This document shows, one piece after another, positions 21,342 through 31,011 of a DNA stretch of 64,000 nucleotides (positions are counted from its first letter, which is position 1; each line of letters opens with the position of its first letter). Source of the DNA: Trichomonas vaginalis G3 (lineage: Eukaryota; Parabasalia; Trichomonadida; Trichomonadidae). The DNA lies in the NCBI RefSeq assembly GCF_026262505.1, contig NC_067206.1, positions 7,034,879 through 7,098,878 on the forward strand, in the 5' to 3' direction. A program made the position numbers and the translations under genes. The notes under the pieces were generated by a model. The model ran no database searches, was not told the DNA's origin, and worked only from the letters and a program-made list of their open reading frames with translations.

Positions 21342-22580
21342 TTAAATAGTTGATTCAATAGCGTTAATGAAAGCGTGATGTTCACTTTCTACGCGATCTG
21401 TCATTTGCTGGACTCGCTCTTGCATTTGTTGGACTAAATTTGCTACTTCTGGCGATATTACACTTGGTCTATTCAATGATTTCTTTAATTGTCTTTGAAG
21501 TTGAGAAATTTCTGTCTGAATCTTATTTTCGTTAATAGATAATGCTGTTTGGACATGACTCTCGAACTCTGTAATGGCTTCTGGATGAGTCATCAAATAT
21601 TCTGTTTTAGGAACTGATTCTTGGTCTAATTTGGCGGCATTTGCAATTAATGTAACTAGTCTGGTAATAGTATTAGCATTTAATGATTTGATATCATTTG
21701 TATACTTCTTAAGCTTCTCAATTCGTTGGGAAATTAAATTATTTTGTGATTGTAAAACCGACGAGAATTTAGTATCGACAGAAGTATTAAATGATTTGAA
21801 TTGCTGTTTAAAGTTCTTGGTTCTGTTATAAACTGATTTGAAAGCACTGATATAATTTTTATTTTGTAATTCAAGCTGTTGAGCGATTTTTGCTGAATCA
21901 TCCTTGCTTGCTTTTGATCTAAGTTCATCAATTTCAGCTTGTAATTGGTTGTTTGTCGTTTGTAATACATTTAATTTATTTCGCAAATCAGTATTTGAGC
22001 TTTTGAGCTGATTTATTTCTGTTTCATATCTTTTGCGATCGTTTTCACCATCTTTTAACTGAGATTTAAGATTCATATTTTCAATTGAAAGTTCCGCATT
22101 GTTAGATTCAAGTGCTGATATTTCTCTCTTTAATTTTGAGTTCTCTAGTTTCATATTTTGTATAGCTTGTATATTTTCATCAGACGATGATGAATTTTTA
22201 TTTTGCTCAATTGCAAGTTTTGAACTTAAATCGGCTATTTTCTTGCGAAATTCATCCGCTTGAGTTTGATATTCTGATATATCCTGCTTTTGATTATTTA
22301 CTAAATTGTTTGCCTCTTCAAGTTGAGATTTTAATCTTGATACTTGTGACGTTAAGTCGTCAATTGTTCGAAAACCATTTATCAGATCTTGTATTTTACT
22401 ATCTGAGAGTGATGCGTCTGAAAGAACTGTTGTCAGGCGACTTTCTAGGTTAGCAACACGAACTTTAAGTTCTACGTTCTCTTGTTGTATACTTGCTTGA
22501 TTACGAATAGCAGATGTACTAGTAGGTGAATTTGGTGAATCGTTGATTTGTGAAACTGTTTCAGGTATCTGGGATTCCAT
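21342..22580 (-). CDS. Coiled-coil protein, function unknown
   Basis: 412 residues from the ATG at 22,580. A Ser/Pro/Asn-rich N-terminus (about 1-32) is followed by nearly continuous heptad-rich coiled coil (about 33-240: LKVRVANLESRL, LTSQVSRLKSQLEEANN, LRNKLNVLQTTNNQLQAEID), a less regular helical section (about 240-350) and a final coil (QTEISQLQRQLKKSL, VQQMQERVQQMTDRVE). No transmembrane segment, no catalytic motif. A structural or cytoskeletal role, for example at microtubule or nuclear structures, is plausible but unproven. It is followed upstream by two further minus-strand genes. Confidence 0.75.
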   Translation of the reverse strand: MESQIPETVSQINDSPNSPTSTSAIRNQASIQQENVELKVRVANLESRLTTVLSDASLSDSKIQDLINGFRTIDDLTSQVSRLKSQLEEANNLVNNQKQDISEYQTQADEFRKKIADLSSKLAIEQNKNSSSSDENIQAIQNMKLENSKLKREISALESNNAELSIENMNLKSQLKDGENDRKRYETEINQLKSSNTDLRNKLNVLQTTNNQLQAEIDELRSKASKDDSAKIAQQLELQNKNYISAFKSVYNRTKNFKQQFKSFNTSVDTKFSSVLQSQNNLISQRIEKLKKYTNDIKSLNANTITRLVTLIANAAKLDQESVPKTEYLMTHPEAITEFESHVQTALSINENKIQTEISQLQRQLKKSLNRPSVISPEVANLVQQMQERVQQMTDRVESEHHAFINAIESTI

Positions 22581-22647
22581 CACTCAAATTTTACTAGATT
22601 TTATTTTCAAAATATTTCTGTTACAGGTGTGGAGTGTTTATAACCAC

Positions 22648-22815
22648 TTAGGCATAAGCTTTCATTAGTTCATTATTTTGTATATCTAGTTGATTTATCT
22701 GGAGTTTGTGAACTAAATTCAATAATGTAAAGTTTATATCTGAGAATTTAACTGAATATTTGAATTTTGATGGTCGGGAAGAATTTTCTTTGAGTAAACC
22801 TCTTAAATATGCCAT
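22648..22815 (-). CDS. Small hypothetical protein (55 aa)
   Basis: The ATG at 22,815 opens MAYLRGLLKENSSRPSKFKY and ends with LQINQLDIQNNELMKAYA. Composition is protein-like and amphipathic, with a possible helix at the C-terminus. It sits between two minus-strand genes, 67 bp upstream of the coiled-coil gene and 75 bp downstream of the Ap4A phosphorylase-like gene. It could be a genuine small subunit gene or a remnant. No family recognised. Confidence 0.4.
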   Translation of the reverse strand: MAYLRGLLKENSSRPSKFKYSVKFSDINFTLLNLVHKLQINQLDIQNNELMKAYA

Positions 22816-22890
22816 ATATTGCTTAGAAAGAGAAAAAAAATCCAAATTAATAATAAAAAATGTTTAAAATAAATGATATAGATAAAGTCT

Positions 22891-23676
22891 TTATTCATTC
22901 TTAACACTAACAGAAAGGTCCGTAAGGATTTGCATTGGATGCTCTTTAATATATTTATTGCTATCATGCCAAACAGAAAATACTCCGCACATACCAAGGG
23001 AGTTGACAACAACGCCCGTTGGGTGGCGGGCCATTGTTCTAGGGAAAAGAGCGGCCATGTCTTTGCGTACAATAAAATTATAATCTTTTGTTGGTAAATT
23101 TTTAACTAATTGATGGTAGACATCATTAATAGTTTGTCCAGTGATCTTATCCATCTTTTCCCAGCGGCATTCAAAAGGAAGTTTAATTCCGTTCTTAATT
23201 GCTGTTAAAATTGGTGTTTCTTCAAGAGGAGTATATTGTGCATGCTTATGAAGTTGAGTGCAGCCACTATCAATGCCTGAATTGTAATATGTAATGCCCT
23301 TACCAAAAGAATTCAGTACTTCGGCCATATCATCGAAATTTCCGGGTAATAATGGATTGCCTTGTGCACATGTTGGATTTGTAGCAGTTAAAACGACGTG
23401 GCCAGGTTGATGCATGAATTTATTAATAATTACGTCCATTGTTGAGAGCCTTGCCACAAAAAGATGTGGCTCGTATGGTGGAAGAAGTGGATCAATTGCA
23501 TATTTTTGCGGTGGTTTTGAAATCGAAGTTAATAACTTAACATCATACTCTTTGAAATGAAAATTAACACCTTGGTCATGAACAACTATCGGAGGTTTGA
23601 CAACATGTAACAAATATGCAGTTTTGAATCTTAAAGCTTCTTCTGCTTTAGCAATGATTTTGGAGGCTAAAGACAT
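22891..23676 (-). CDS. Ap4A phosphorylase / ATP adenylyltransferase-like protein (HIT superfamily)
   Basis: 261 residues. The core reads NPLLPGNFDDMAEVL, then YYNSGIDSGCTQLHKHAQYT, where HKHAQ is the H-x-H-x-Q nucleotide-binding and catalytic motif and YNSG...SG...Q is typical of the Apa1/Apa2 branch. Upstream, VIINKFMHQPGHVVLTA matches the N-K-F-x-x-x-P-x-H-x-x-L-x-T segment of this family; downstream, DYNFIVRKDMAALFPR and VNSLGMCGVF fit the C-terminal half. Known family reaction: phosphorolysis of diadenosine tetraphosphate to ATP (ADP) plus ADP, in the cytosol. Length is somewhat shorter than yeast Apa1 (about 320). All key residues I can identify are present. Confidence 0.85.
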   Translation of the reverse strand: MSLASKIIAKAEEALRFKTAYLLHVVKPPIVVHDQGVNFHFKEYDVKLLTSISKPPQKYAIDPLLPPYEPHLFVARLSTMDVIINKFMHQPGHVVLTATNPTCAQGNPLLPGNFDDMAEVLNSFGKGITYYNSGIDSGCTQLHKHAQYTPLEETPILTAIKNGIKLPFECRWEKMDKITGQTINDVYHQLVKNLPTKDYNFIVRKDMAALFPRTMARHPTGVVVNSLGMCGVFSVWHDSNKYIKEHPMQILTDLSVSVKNE

Positions 23677-23885
23677 CCTATTGAAATAAAATTTTTAATC
23701 GTCTTTTAAAAAATATAGTGTATTTGTTAATGTAATTCAAAATTTCCAAAATTAAATGGCGTTCTGGCCTAAAATTTTAAAAAATCTTTATAAAGAAGAA
23801 TTTTATATACAGGAAACCATGTATCTATGAAAATAAATAATAGTTGTTTGTAAAAATTTAGGGAAAAAGATAGATAAAATGGAAT

Positions 23886-24078
23886 TCAAAAATATTTAAC
23901 AGGAGATATTTTCTTATTGGATGTACAATGTGTATCAAAGAAGATGAAAACAAATTCATCTGACTTTTCGGCATTCTTTAATTCATCCAATTCATTCAAA
24001 TTAAATACAGATAATTGAACATTTTCATTCCAAAACCTAAAGTCATACCATATTTTGTTCGCTTGTAAGTCTATTCCG
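23886..24078 (-). pseudogene. Short coding remnant, family unknown
   Basis: Minus-strand frame without ATG reads GIDLQANKIWYDFRFWNENV, then LNELDELKNAEKSDEFVFIF and FDTHCTSNKKIS before a stop. The composition is clearly protein-like, but upstream reading is broken by stops. Probably a decayed gene between 23,677 and 24,448; the rest of that 770-bp gap shows nothing I recognise. Confidence 0.35.
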
Positions 24079-24448
24079 CCTCAAATTCAAAGAAAAGATA
24101 GAAAATCTTTGTTTCTTAGTCCTGAAAGTAAAGATACTAAAGGTAATTATCAAAAAGAATCAGTAATGATATATCAAATTTATCTTTTTTATTGGGCCAT
24201 TAGATAAAGCTAAAAAACACTGGTGTAATTTGAGATTTAAAAATTGAAAAGATATTCAAAAGTAACAAAAAATTGAATAGTATTTAAATTTCCAAAATTT
24301 CATATCAGTATTTGGAATTAATACAATTAATCTTTGGTTTGATAAAAGATAGAATAAGTGACTCGGAATATTTGTCAAAATATCATGTCATAACAGTTTA
24401 TTTTTCCAAAATTTTCTGAGGTAATTTCGTTTTTTTAATTAGCAATTC

Positions 24449-25606
24449 ATGGAACTTGATTGGGAAGCAATTGGCGCTAATATATCTAAATACATAGATA
24501 ATGAAGGATTCTTGGCTGCAAGAACTCCTCAAGAGATTTGCAAAATTCTTAGTCATGCAAAACTAAGTCCATGTGAGTTTACAACATTATTTACAAACTT
24601 ATCACGATATCATGGCAAAGCAAACATGCTTACGATGCTTCTTTGTGCACGTACAAATGAATTTAAAACCAAAGAGCAAGCCATCGAGGTTTCCGATACA
24701 ATTTCATCGATCCTCGGAATACGTCTTCTTGATTCAGTATTTTCAGTATTCAAAAATAACAACAGAGAAACAGATATTCGAGCATTGCCTCAACAAAAAG
24801 AAAAACCAAACATTGATACAAGTAATCAAATTGTAGTTAAGATAATAACAGGAAAAATTATTAAATTCACTGATATTGACCTCAAACAGAAAGTAGTGGA
24901 TTTTAAAAAATTGATCCAAGAAAGAGTAAATATATGTTATGATCAACAAAGATTAATTTATTGTGGAAGAATACTTGACGATGAATTCACACTTGATGAC
25001 TATGGGGTTCATTATGGATCCATATTAACTCTTGTATTAAAATTGCTTGGTGGAAAGCCAGTGATTTATTTGTATCCAAAAGAAGAAATAGACGCAAAGG
25101 TAAATATCAAAATCAATGATGGTGAATTTTCTTTTGTTTATCCTTCATTCGATGAAAAGAATACATGGAATGTCAAAGCACTACCATCAGGTGAGATCAT
25201 TCACAGAGGAAAGAAGATGAGATACCTCTTCTGGGAAACATTATTCTATCCAAATCTCAAACTGGACAAAGGATTCTGTATCAAAGGAGAAGAGAGTGTT
25301 TCTTTCTTCGAGGATAGACTTAAGTCTATGAATCTTAACGACACAGAGATATGTGACTTCATCACATACTGGAGTCCGAAACTTTGTGGATACAAGTACG
25401 TCAAAATCTGCTTCCAGTTCCAAAACTTTGATGAAATGTGTCCAATGAATGTCGAACCGAAACCAGACAACATCAATAGAGTCTTCTTCGCAGCTCTCCC
25501 ACTCGACAACCCATGTGACATCGAACCACAAGAACTTCCTGTATTCAAGCGCGATGGATTCACAGTCATAGAGTGGGGCGGAACTATTGTTACTGAAAAA
25601 CTCTAA
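24449..25606 (+). CDS. Ubiquitin-like domain protein with C-terminal KPVIYLYP domain
   Basis: 385 residues. N-terminal helical domain (about 1-110, WEAIGANISKYIDNEGFL), then a ubiquitin-like fold (about 126-198): IVVKIITGKIIKFTDIDLKQ, with QQRLIYCGRILDDEFTLDDY matching the ubiquitin Q-x-L-I-x-x-G-x-x-L-x-D-x-x-T-L-x-D-Y signature, ending LTLVLKLLGGK. From about 200, KPVIYLYPKEEIDAKVNIKI starts a second domain containing WNVKALPSGE and RYLFWE; as I recall, this KPVIYLYP type is widespread in bacterial and fungal hypothetical proteins. The LGGK after the ubiquitin fold resembles ubiquitin's LRGG end, so processing is conceivable but unproven. Cytosolic. Confidence 0.75.
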   Translation: MELDWEAIGANISKYIDNEGFLAARTPQEICKILSHAKLSPCEFTTLFTNLSRYHGKANMLTMLLCARTNEFKTKEQAIEVSDTISSILGIRLLDSVFSVFKNNNRETDIRALPQQKEKPNIDTSNQIVVKIITGKIIKFTDIDLKQKVVDFKKLIQERVNICYDQQRLIYCGRILDDEFTLDDYGVHYGSILTLVLKLLGGKPVIYLYPKEEIDAKVNIKINDGEFSFVYPSFDEKNTWNVKALPSGEIIHRGKKMRYLFWETLFYPNLKLDKGFCIKGEESVSFFEDRLKSMNLNDTEICDFITYWSPKLCGYKYVKICFQFQNFDEMCPMNVEPKPDNINRVFFAALPLDNPCDIEPQELPVFKRDGFTVIEWGGTIVTEKL

Positions 25607-26796
25607 TGATTTAACAATACTTTTTTTCATTATTTCATATATTGATTAGCATTTGTGTATTGTTAATAAAATGTTCATAACTTGATGTTACTGAACTATT
25701 ATATATCATATGTTTAAGTCACAACACTTTTATTCTAAATATAAAAATAATAAATCATATATGGTAACATTTGTTAAAAGTACTATCATATTTGATATTA
25801 TTGCGAGCTTGGATATTCAGAACAAAGATATCAAACCGAATTTCGAGAAATTATAAATGTTCTTAGGATATTAGCGCTAATTCGATTAAAAAAGAAGTAA
25901 TATGTGCTATAATGAGTCAGACTCATTCTGCTGTCGAATTTGTTTGTAGGGTGCTAAAAATATTAATAATCTACAAAAAAAAGATAAAATCATTGATGCA
26001 AACGATGGTGATATCTTTGGTTAAAGGTAAACGTATGGAAATGAATGATGATTTGAAGTTTCAATTGCTAGCTGTAGCGTATTGTTCATTTACTGGAGAT
26101 AAATCAAGTTCATCAAATTTATTTTTGTTAAATAATGGATCGTCATTAGTGAAATAAACTGAAACATGAGTAGGTGAATATAATGGATTTTAGAGATCTG
26201 GTTTAGGGTCAGGAGGGCCAGACAATCCTTCAACTTCTTGGAAATTATCTTATGGATCTTCCTCCTTTTCATTTGGCAAATTTTTTTGCTCCAGAATAAA
26301 GCATCCCATTTTTTTAGCTCCCAAAAAAAAATTTAACGATTTCAGATGGGCAATGGATACAATATGCTCTGACAAAGGGTTTATCCCTTTGATGTCTTCC
26401 TGTATTTGAGGAAATTCTCAAAATTTATTGGAATTTATTTATAATACTTATATTTAAATACCAATCCTGGCATATATCCCAAATTCTCTCATAAATTTCC
26501 AAAAGAAGCTCATAAAAAATTCCAAAAAATTTTCAAAAATTCAAAAATGAAGTTTAATTTTAGAAATTTCATATGAGAAAATCAATTTTCGAATATTTTT
26601 GGAAAATAAAAATTGCTTGCAATTAGCTTAATTTTATCAGGAACATCAAATTATTTACAAATTTAGTTATTTTATAAAAATAAATTATTTTTTCATATCA
26701 AAATCATCATGTTGCATCGCCAGATTAAGGAAGTCAATTTGGAAAATTGTTTTCACTTTCGGAGAATATAATTTTCCATTTGGAAAATTTAAAAAG

Positions 26797-26817
26797 TGAG
26801 ACGCGCAGGATTCGAAC
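26797..26817 (-). other. tRNA 3'-end-like fragment
   Basis: On the minus strand, GTTCGAATCCTGCGCGTCTCA looks like a tRNA T-loop (TTCGAAT), T-stem 3' side, acceptor 3' strand and discriminator base, followed by CTTTTT. The 5' partner strands are absent (AAAAG cannot pair with CCTGC), so there is no functional tRNA. A truncated tRNA copy or a chance match. Confidence 0.35.
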
Positions 26818-26963
26818 TTTTTTAAAAGTTGATTTAAATGAATTTTAGTGTGGAATATAAGGATAATATCATATTTAAAATAAGAATATACTAGTTTAGG
26901 TGGTATTAATTTTTTCGATAAATTTGAGAGTATGTACGTTTAGGGCATGAAAAGTGTCAATTC

Positions 26964-26981
26964 GCTCAGCGAAAGCTGAGC
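26964..26981. repeat. Hairpin GCTCAGC-GAAA-GCTGAGC
   Basis: A 7-bp perfect GC-rich stem with a GAAA loop in an AT-rich spacer, 5 bp after an AAAAGTGTCA string. Same style (GAA loop) as the hairpin at 18,721. Confidence 0.5.
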
Positions 26982-27505
26982 TAGCTTCGTTCTCGAAAGA
27001 ATAAGGAAGGAGTGAAGGAGAATGATACAGAAGTTGACACATTCATATCATTTCAACAAATTTTGATCAAATTGAAATTCAATAAAATTCAATTCAATTC
27101 ATATCCTTCAGTCAGTACATTGATATCCTTCTGCATCACAATGATAACTCGGGCATCAATAGTTCTACAACTAACTCAGAAAAAACAAGATTATTACTTC
27201 CTGCTTACAGCTTTTAAAAAGTTTCGATGATAAAAATCACTCTACTCTCATTTATCGACATATGGTGATAGTAGGTAAACATATTCTTATCGATATTAAT
27301 AAAAATATTTGTACGAAAATCTTATCCAATTAGAGAGTTATTCATAAAGTATATGATAATTATAATTACTTTATCTTTGTTTTATCTTTGAATAAACAAT
27401 TTAATTTAAATTGCATAATATTTTTTGGTTGAAAGACAGGAAACTTAGTTGAGTTTGTATTATTTTTATCGTTTAATTCATCGTATCAGTGAGTGATCCA
27501 GATAT

Positions 27506-28603
27506 TTAAGGGTCCACTGTAAGGCCAAATAAGGCCTATCGTCGTCCCAAAAATATTGCTCAAGATGGTGTTTTACTAAGGCCCAAAACTTAAAAAAACA
27601 CAAAAAAATTAACTCTACTCTTTTGAGATCCCTATCAGATGTGCATCAATTTGATGCAGTATCGCAATTCGAATCCGATTTTTTAATGTAGATGTACTCT
27701 AACATTCTTGAAAAAATGCAAAACAATATTAATTAAGCTTTTCATTTCTGTATCATACACGAAACAAAATCATTCATTATACTAAAATTTATCAAAGTTT
27801 GAATAATGAAAAAAATAATATCTAAATTTTTACATTGAGTCGTCTATTGATATGGTTAATATTAAGTCGTGCAAAAATGGGTATTGGCCAGAATAATACC
27901 CACTAAAATACACTTTTTTAAAAATTTTTTCAATTTGTTATGGTGTATCTTTATGATAATCAATAAAATGTTTATTTTTCATAAGTAAATACATACTTTA
28001 TGCTTAAACACAAAAAATAACACCAAAATTTTTGACCAACATATGTCTAAGATAATGTTTTGAATATATAAACAATAATACTTTGTCTAGAGAATTAAAT
28101 TTGTGCTATCCAATTGTCAATTCTTTGAATTTTTTTTAAAATGCACGGTATTCCGGCATTAGCCTCAATAAATATAAACTACATGCATCATAATATTAGT
28201 TTGTAATGGCATTAAAGCGAAATTCTTAATTTCTTCTCAATTAAATTCCTAGAAAAACATCGGAATTAATGATTGGAAATAGGTCAAAAAAATTCCTAAT
28301 ATAAAACTTATACTTAAAATTAAATCAAAATTCGAAAATATCTATTTTTCAAAACATGCATCCAAAAGCGAAAAAATTCGAAAAAATCTTGTTCTTATAA
28401 AACTCGCTGATTTTGCAATTTTTATGCGATTTGAAGTGATAGAATATATTATCATCTTATTAAAGCATATACTTCATTGTTACATTTACAAAATATTAAT
28501 CAGAACACTAGGGAAAATGGATTTTCGAAAAAAGACGATAACGATTATTTGCAAATCGCCTCTCAATTTTGAGAGACTTTCAATTTTTACAGTGGACCCT
28601 TAA
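27506..28603. mobile_element. 1.1-kb TTAA-flanked non-autonomous DNA transposon (second family)
   Basis: TTAA plus GGGTCCACTGTAA at the left (27,506-27,522) and TTTACAGTGGACCC plus TTAA at the right (28,587-28,603). The flanks join as GATAT-TTAA-GATAT, giving a sensible site before insertion. No coding capacity. The ends differ from the 2.27-kb family, so this is a separate TTAA-targeting family in the same window. Confidence 0.7.
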
Positions 28604-29430
28604 GATATTTAGAAAAAAATTATTAATTTGATTAACAAATTTTAATCAAAATAGCAAAAATCTATTTGATAGCTGTATACAAACAATAATTTTTATTTCA
28701 AGCAAAATCACTTATTTTCATCTAAACGTATAAAATTGTCAATTTTATGAAAATAAATTGAAAATCTCATGAAATGTAAAGGAGAGTAATATTTTTCAAT
28801 TTTCTTTTTTTCTTTGTCTCAAATATTTTCTGTTGGGAATTTTCTTGTTATCAAAAAATAATTTTAATATTTGTTTATTTCATTACATACAATAAAATTT
28901 TAAAAACTCTATTTCTTCTCAAGAAATTTTTTCCTTCATATGAAGAAACATTTTGTTCTCCATTTGATACTGAGTCTAAATCCCGATTTTTGAATTTTCT
29001 TCTTTCCAAATTTCTTTTTTTCCAAATTAGAAGTTTAATTCAAATTTTCAATAGTTTATATATTTTCTCAAACCGTCTCAGATTTTCTCACTTTTTAGGG
29101 ATTTTCTCTCAAAATATACAAAAATAGTAATATCAATACATGTGTCTAATATACTTTAAAACCATCGTGATAAAATTCAAAAACGAAGAGTTCTTCTCTC
29201 CAAATTTTTTTCAAAATCAAAAAAATGAGATAAACAAATACGTTTGGAAAATTCATTTTTAGCATTTTAGGAATTTTCTCACTTTTCTTCCAAATTGACA
29301 TCCTTAGCCAGATACTACCATTATAAGAAATCTAGATATTTATAAAGGAAAATCAAAAATTTTATATAAAATCAGAATTGAATGATTTTCGCGGTGACGA
29401 TTATTTCGTAAATATCAGAAAAATGACATT

Positions 29431-29438
29431 TCACTTCA
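29431..29438 (+). promoter_or_regulatory. Inr-like element directly before ATG
   Basis: TCACTTCA fits the trichomonad initiator consensus TCAYTWY and abuts the ATG at 29,439. Upstream lies AAAAATGACA, one base different from the AAAAGTGACA motif found before other genes here. Confidence 0.5.
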
Positions 29439-30260
29439 ATGTTTGGAAAACCAAAAGCATACGATCCTACCAAACTTGAGATTCAATTTCGTGTCATGAA
29501 CGCAGAACTCATCACCGCAAAAAAGAAACAACAACAAATTGTTGATGTTAATCAAAGAGGAATTAAAAACGATGTCTTTTCTAAAAACAAACAAGGAATA
29601 TATGATAAAGCATACAAAATTTCTGATGCAAAGGCATACATGAACTCATGCGATATGATTCTCGATGCAATCAAAAATATCAAAGAAAACAAAAACGAAG
29701 CAGTAGCATCCCGCAGCGGTCCATCCCCATCTACAGAAGATTCCTTTAGGATTATTTGCTGCTCAGCTAACATTCTTAAGCTTGATTCCTTTAAGAAATT
29801 TGTGACGGCAGTTTCAAAGGAAATGTTCGATAAGAAGGTTGCTCCTGACTTACTTGATGTAAAGAAGTGTGATGATCGTGTTATTACAGGACTTTCAGGT
29901 GGATCACATGATGATGGAGAAATTAAAGCTGTTATTCGTGAAGCAGCTGAAGCATTTTCAACAGTAGATGCTGCTGAAAAGGTTCTCGGCTTTAGGCTCT
30001 CTGATGATGCACCAGAACCAGCTCCAACTCCAAAACAAGCTCCAAAGCCTACAAACAACTATGCTCCTCAAACAAACTTCCATACAGCTGATATTTCCCT
30101 TCAATACCCATCTGCTCCTAACGGAACTGGTCAATTGACAACATCTCTTCCAGAACAAGTTTGTCAGCATCCAAATCTCTTTGTTTGTGAAGATTTGGAG
30201 CCAGTAGACCGTTCAATGTGGGATGCAATCTTGGCAGAAGTCAAAGAAGCTATTGCTTAA
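29439..30260 (+). CDS. Ist1-like ESCRT-III regulator
   Basis: 273 residues. The N-terminal helix (DPTKLEIQFRVMNAELITAK) and charged second helix resemble the Ist1 N-terminal domain, which folds like ESCRT-III subunits. LDSFKKFVTAVSKEMFDKKV, then DDRVITGLSGG and IKAVIREAAEAF match the family's K-Y-G-K-E-F ... V-N-x-x-V-x-x-L-S ... L-x-E-I-A-x-x-Y pattern. A Pro/Ala-rich linker (about 188-210) leads to a C-terminal helix, DRSMWDAILAEVKEAIA, possibly an MIT-interacting motif. Known role of Ist1: binding ESCRT-III and Vps4 to regulate multivesicular body formation and abscission. The assignment is by motif order, not by search. Confidence 0.6.
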   Translation: MFGKPKAYDPTKLEIQFRVMNAELITAKKKQQQIVDVNQRGIKNDVFSKNKQGIYDKAYKISDAKAYMNSCDMILDAIKNIKENKNEAVASRSGPSPSTEDSFRIICCSANILKLDSFKKFVTAVSKEMFDKKVAPDLLDVKKCDDRVITGLSGGSHDDGEIKAVIREAAEAFSTVDAAEKVLGFRLSDDAPEPAPTPKQAPKPTNNYAPQTNFHTADISLQYPSAPNGTGQLTTSLPEQVCQHPNLFVCEDLEPVDRSMWDAILAEVKEAIA

Positions 30261-30411
30261 TTTATTTTTTTTAATGTTTTATTGGTATTACTTAAACATA
30301 TTGTTTTGCTTGTCAAAAAAGGAAAATTCATACTTGATTCTAATTGGGACATCAGTTTATGAAGCACTGGCCAAGAGTCAGCACTTCATTGATTGGTTTT
30401 CCTTGTATAAA

Positions 30412-30461
30412 GTCCCAAAACTCTCACTGAATCATTTGAAATTAACATAAAGTTTTGGGAC
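30412..30461. repeat. 11-bp perfect inverted repeat, 28-base loop
   Basis: GTCCCAAAACT and AGTTTTGGGAC. It lies 150 bp after the Ist1-like gene in a 750-bp spacer (30,261-31,011) that otherwise shows no gene. Could act at the transcript 3' end; unproven. Confidence 0.5.
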
Positions 30462-31011
30462 CTAATATGAAACTATGAGGCAACTGCTATTCCTAATCAA
30501 GTTTGCAAGATCTAGCTGAAACGGATGGTATGAACATTTGGAACAGTATTAACGAAATTACACATCGTGAATAATAAATGTTCTTCTTCTAGCTCTACAA
30601 AGCATATTTTTTTCTACAAATTGAAAATTGTCTATTTATATTTGTAATTTTGATATTAAAAATAGCTGTGTTATGTAGTTAACTCTAGATTTATCATTTC
30701 AAATCAAGATATCTTTGATGATTATTAATAATGCCGTAAAATGATTGAATTAATTTGAATATTTGTGATAATTAGGAAAGATTATTAAACATATGAACAA
30801 TTTTACTCATGCTTTAATTAAGAGGCAAGAACACTGCAATTCTTTTTAAAGACCCCTATACGAGTTCTTCTCATATTGTAATTCAACAATTTTACGCAGA
30901 CAATAAAATGAATAGGATAAAGATTAGATTTGGAAATAATGATTACGATAGCATATTAACATACATCAATTTACAAACAAACAAATAAACAAAATAACAA
31001 TATAAGCATTT

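Larger units (their letters stand above)
25607..29430. other. 3.8-kb intergenic stretch with repeats and fragments, no gene
   Basis: No supported protein gene. Contains a short tRNA-like 3' fragment, a 7-bp GC-rich hairpin and a 1.1-kb TTAA-flanked element (all listed). Frames at 25,912-26,157 and 27,012-27,230 have no family features. Around 28,700-29,300 the sequence is T-rich on the plus strand, with many TTTTCTC and AAATTTTC strings. Confidence 0.5.

Noticed and set aside
26797-26817. Functional tRNA gene
   Set aside because: Only the 3' third is present; T-stem and acceptor partners are missing.
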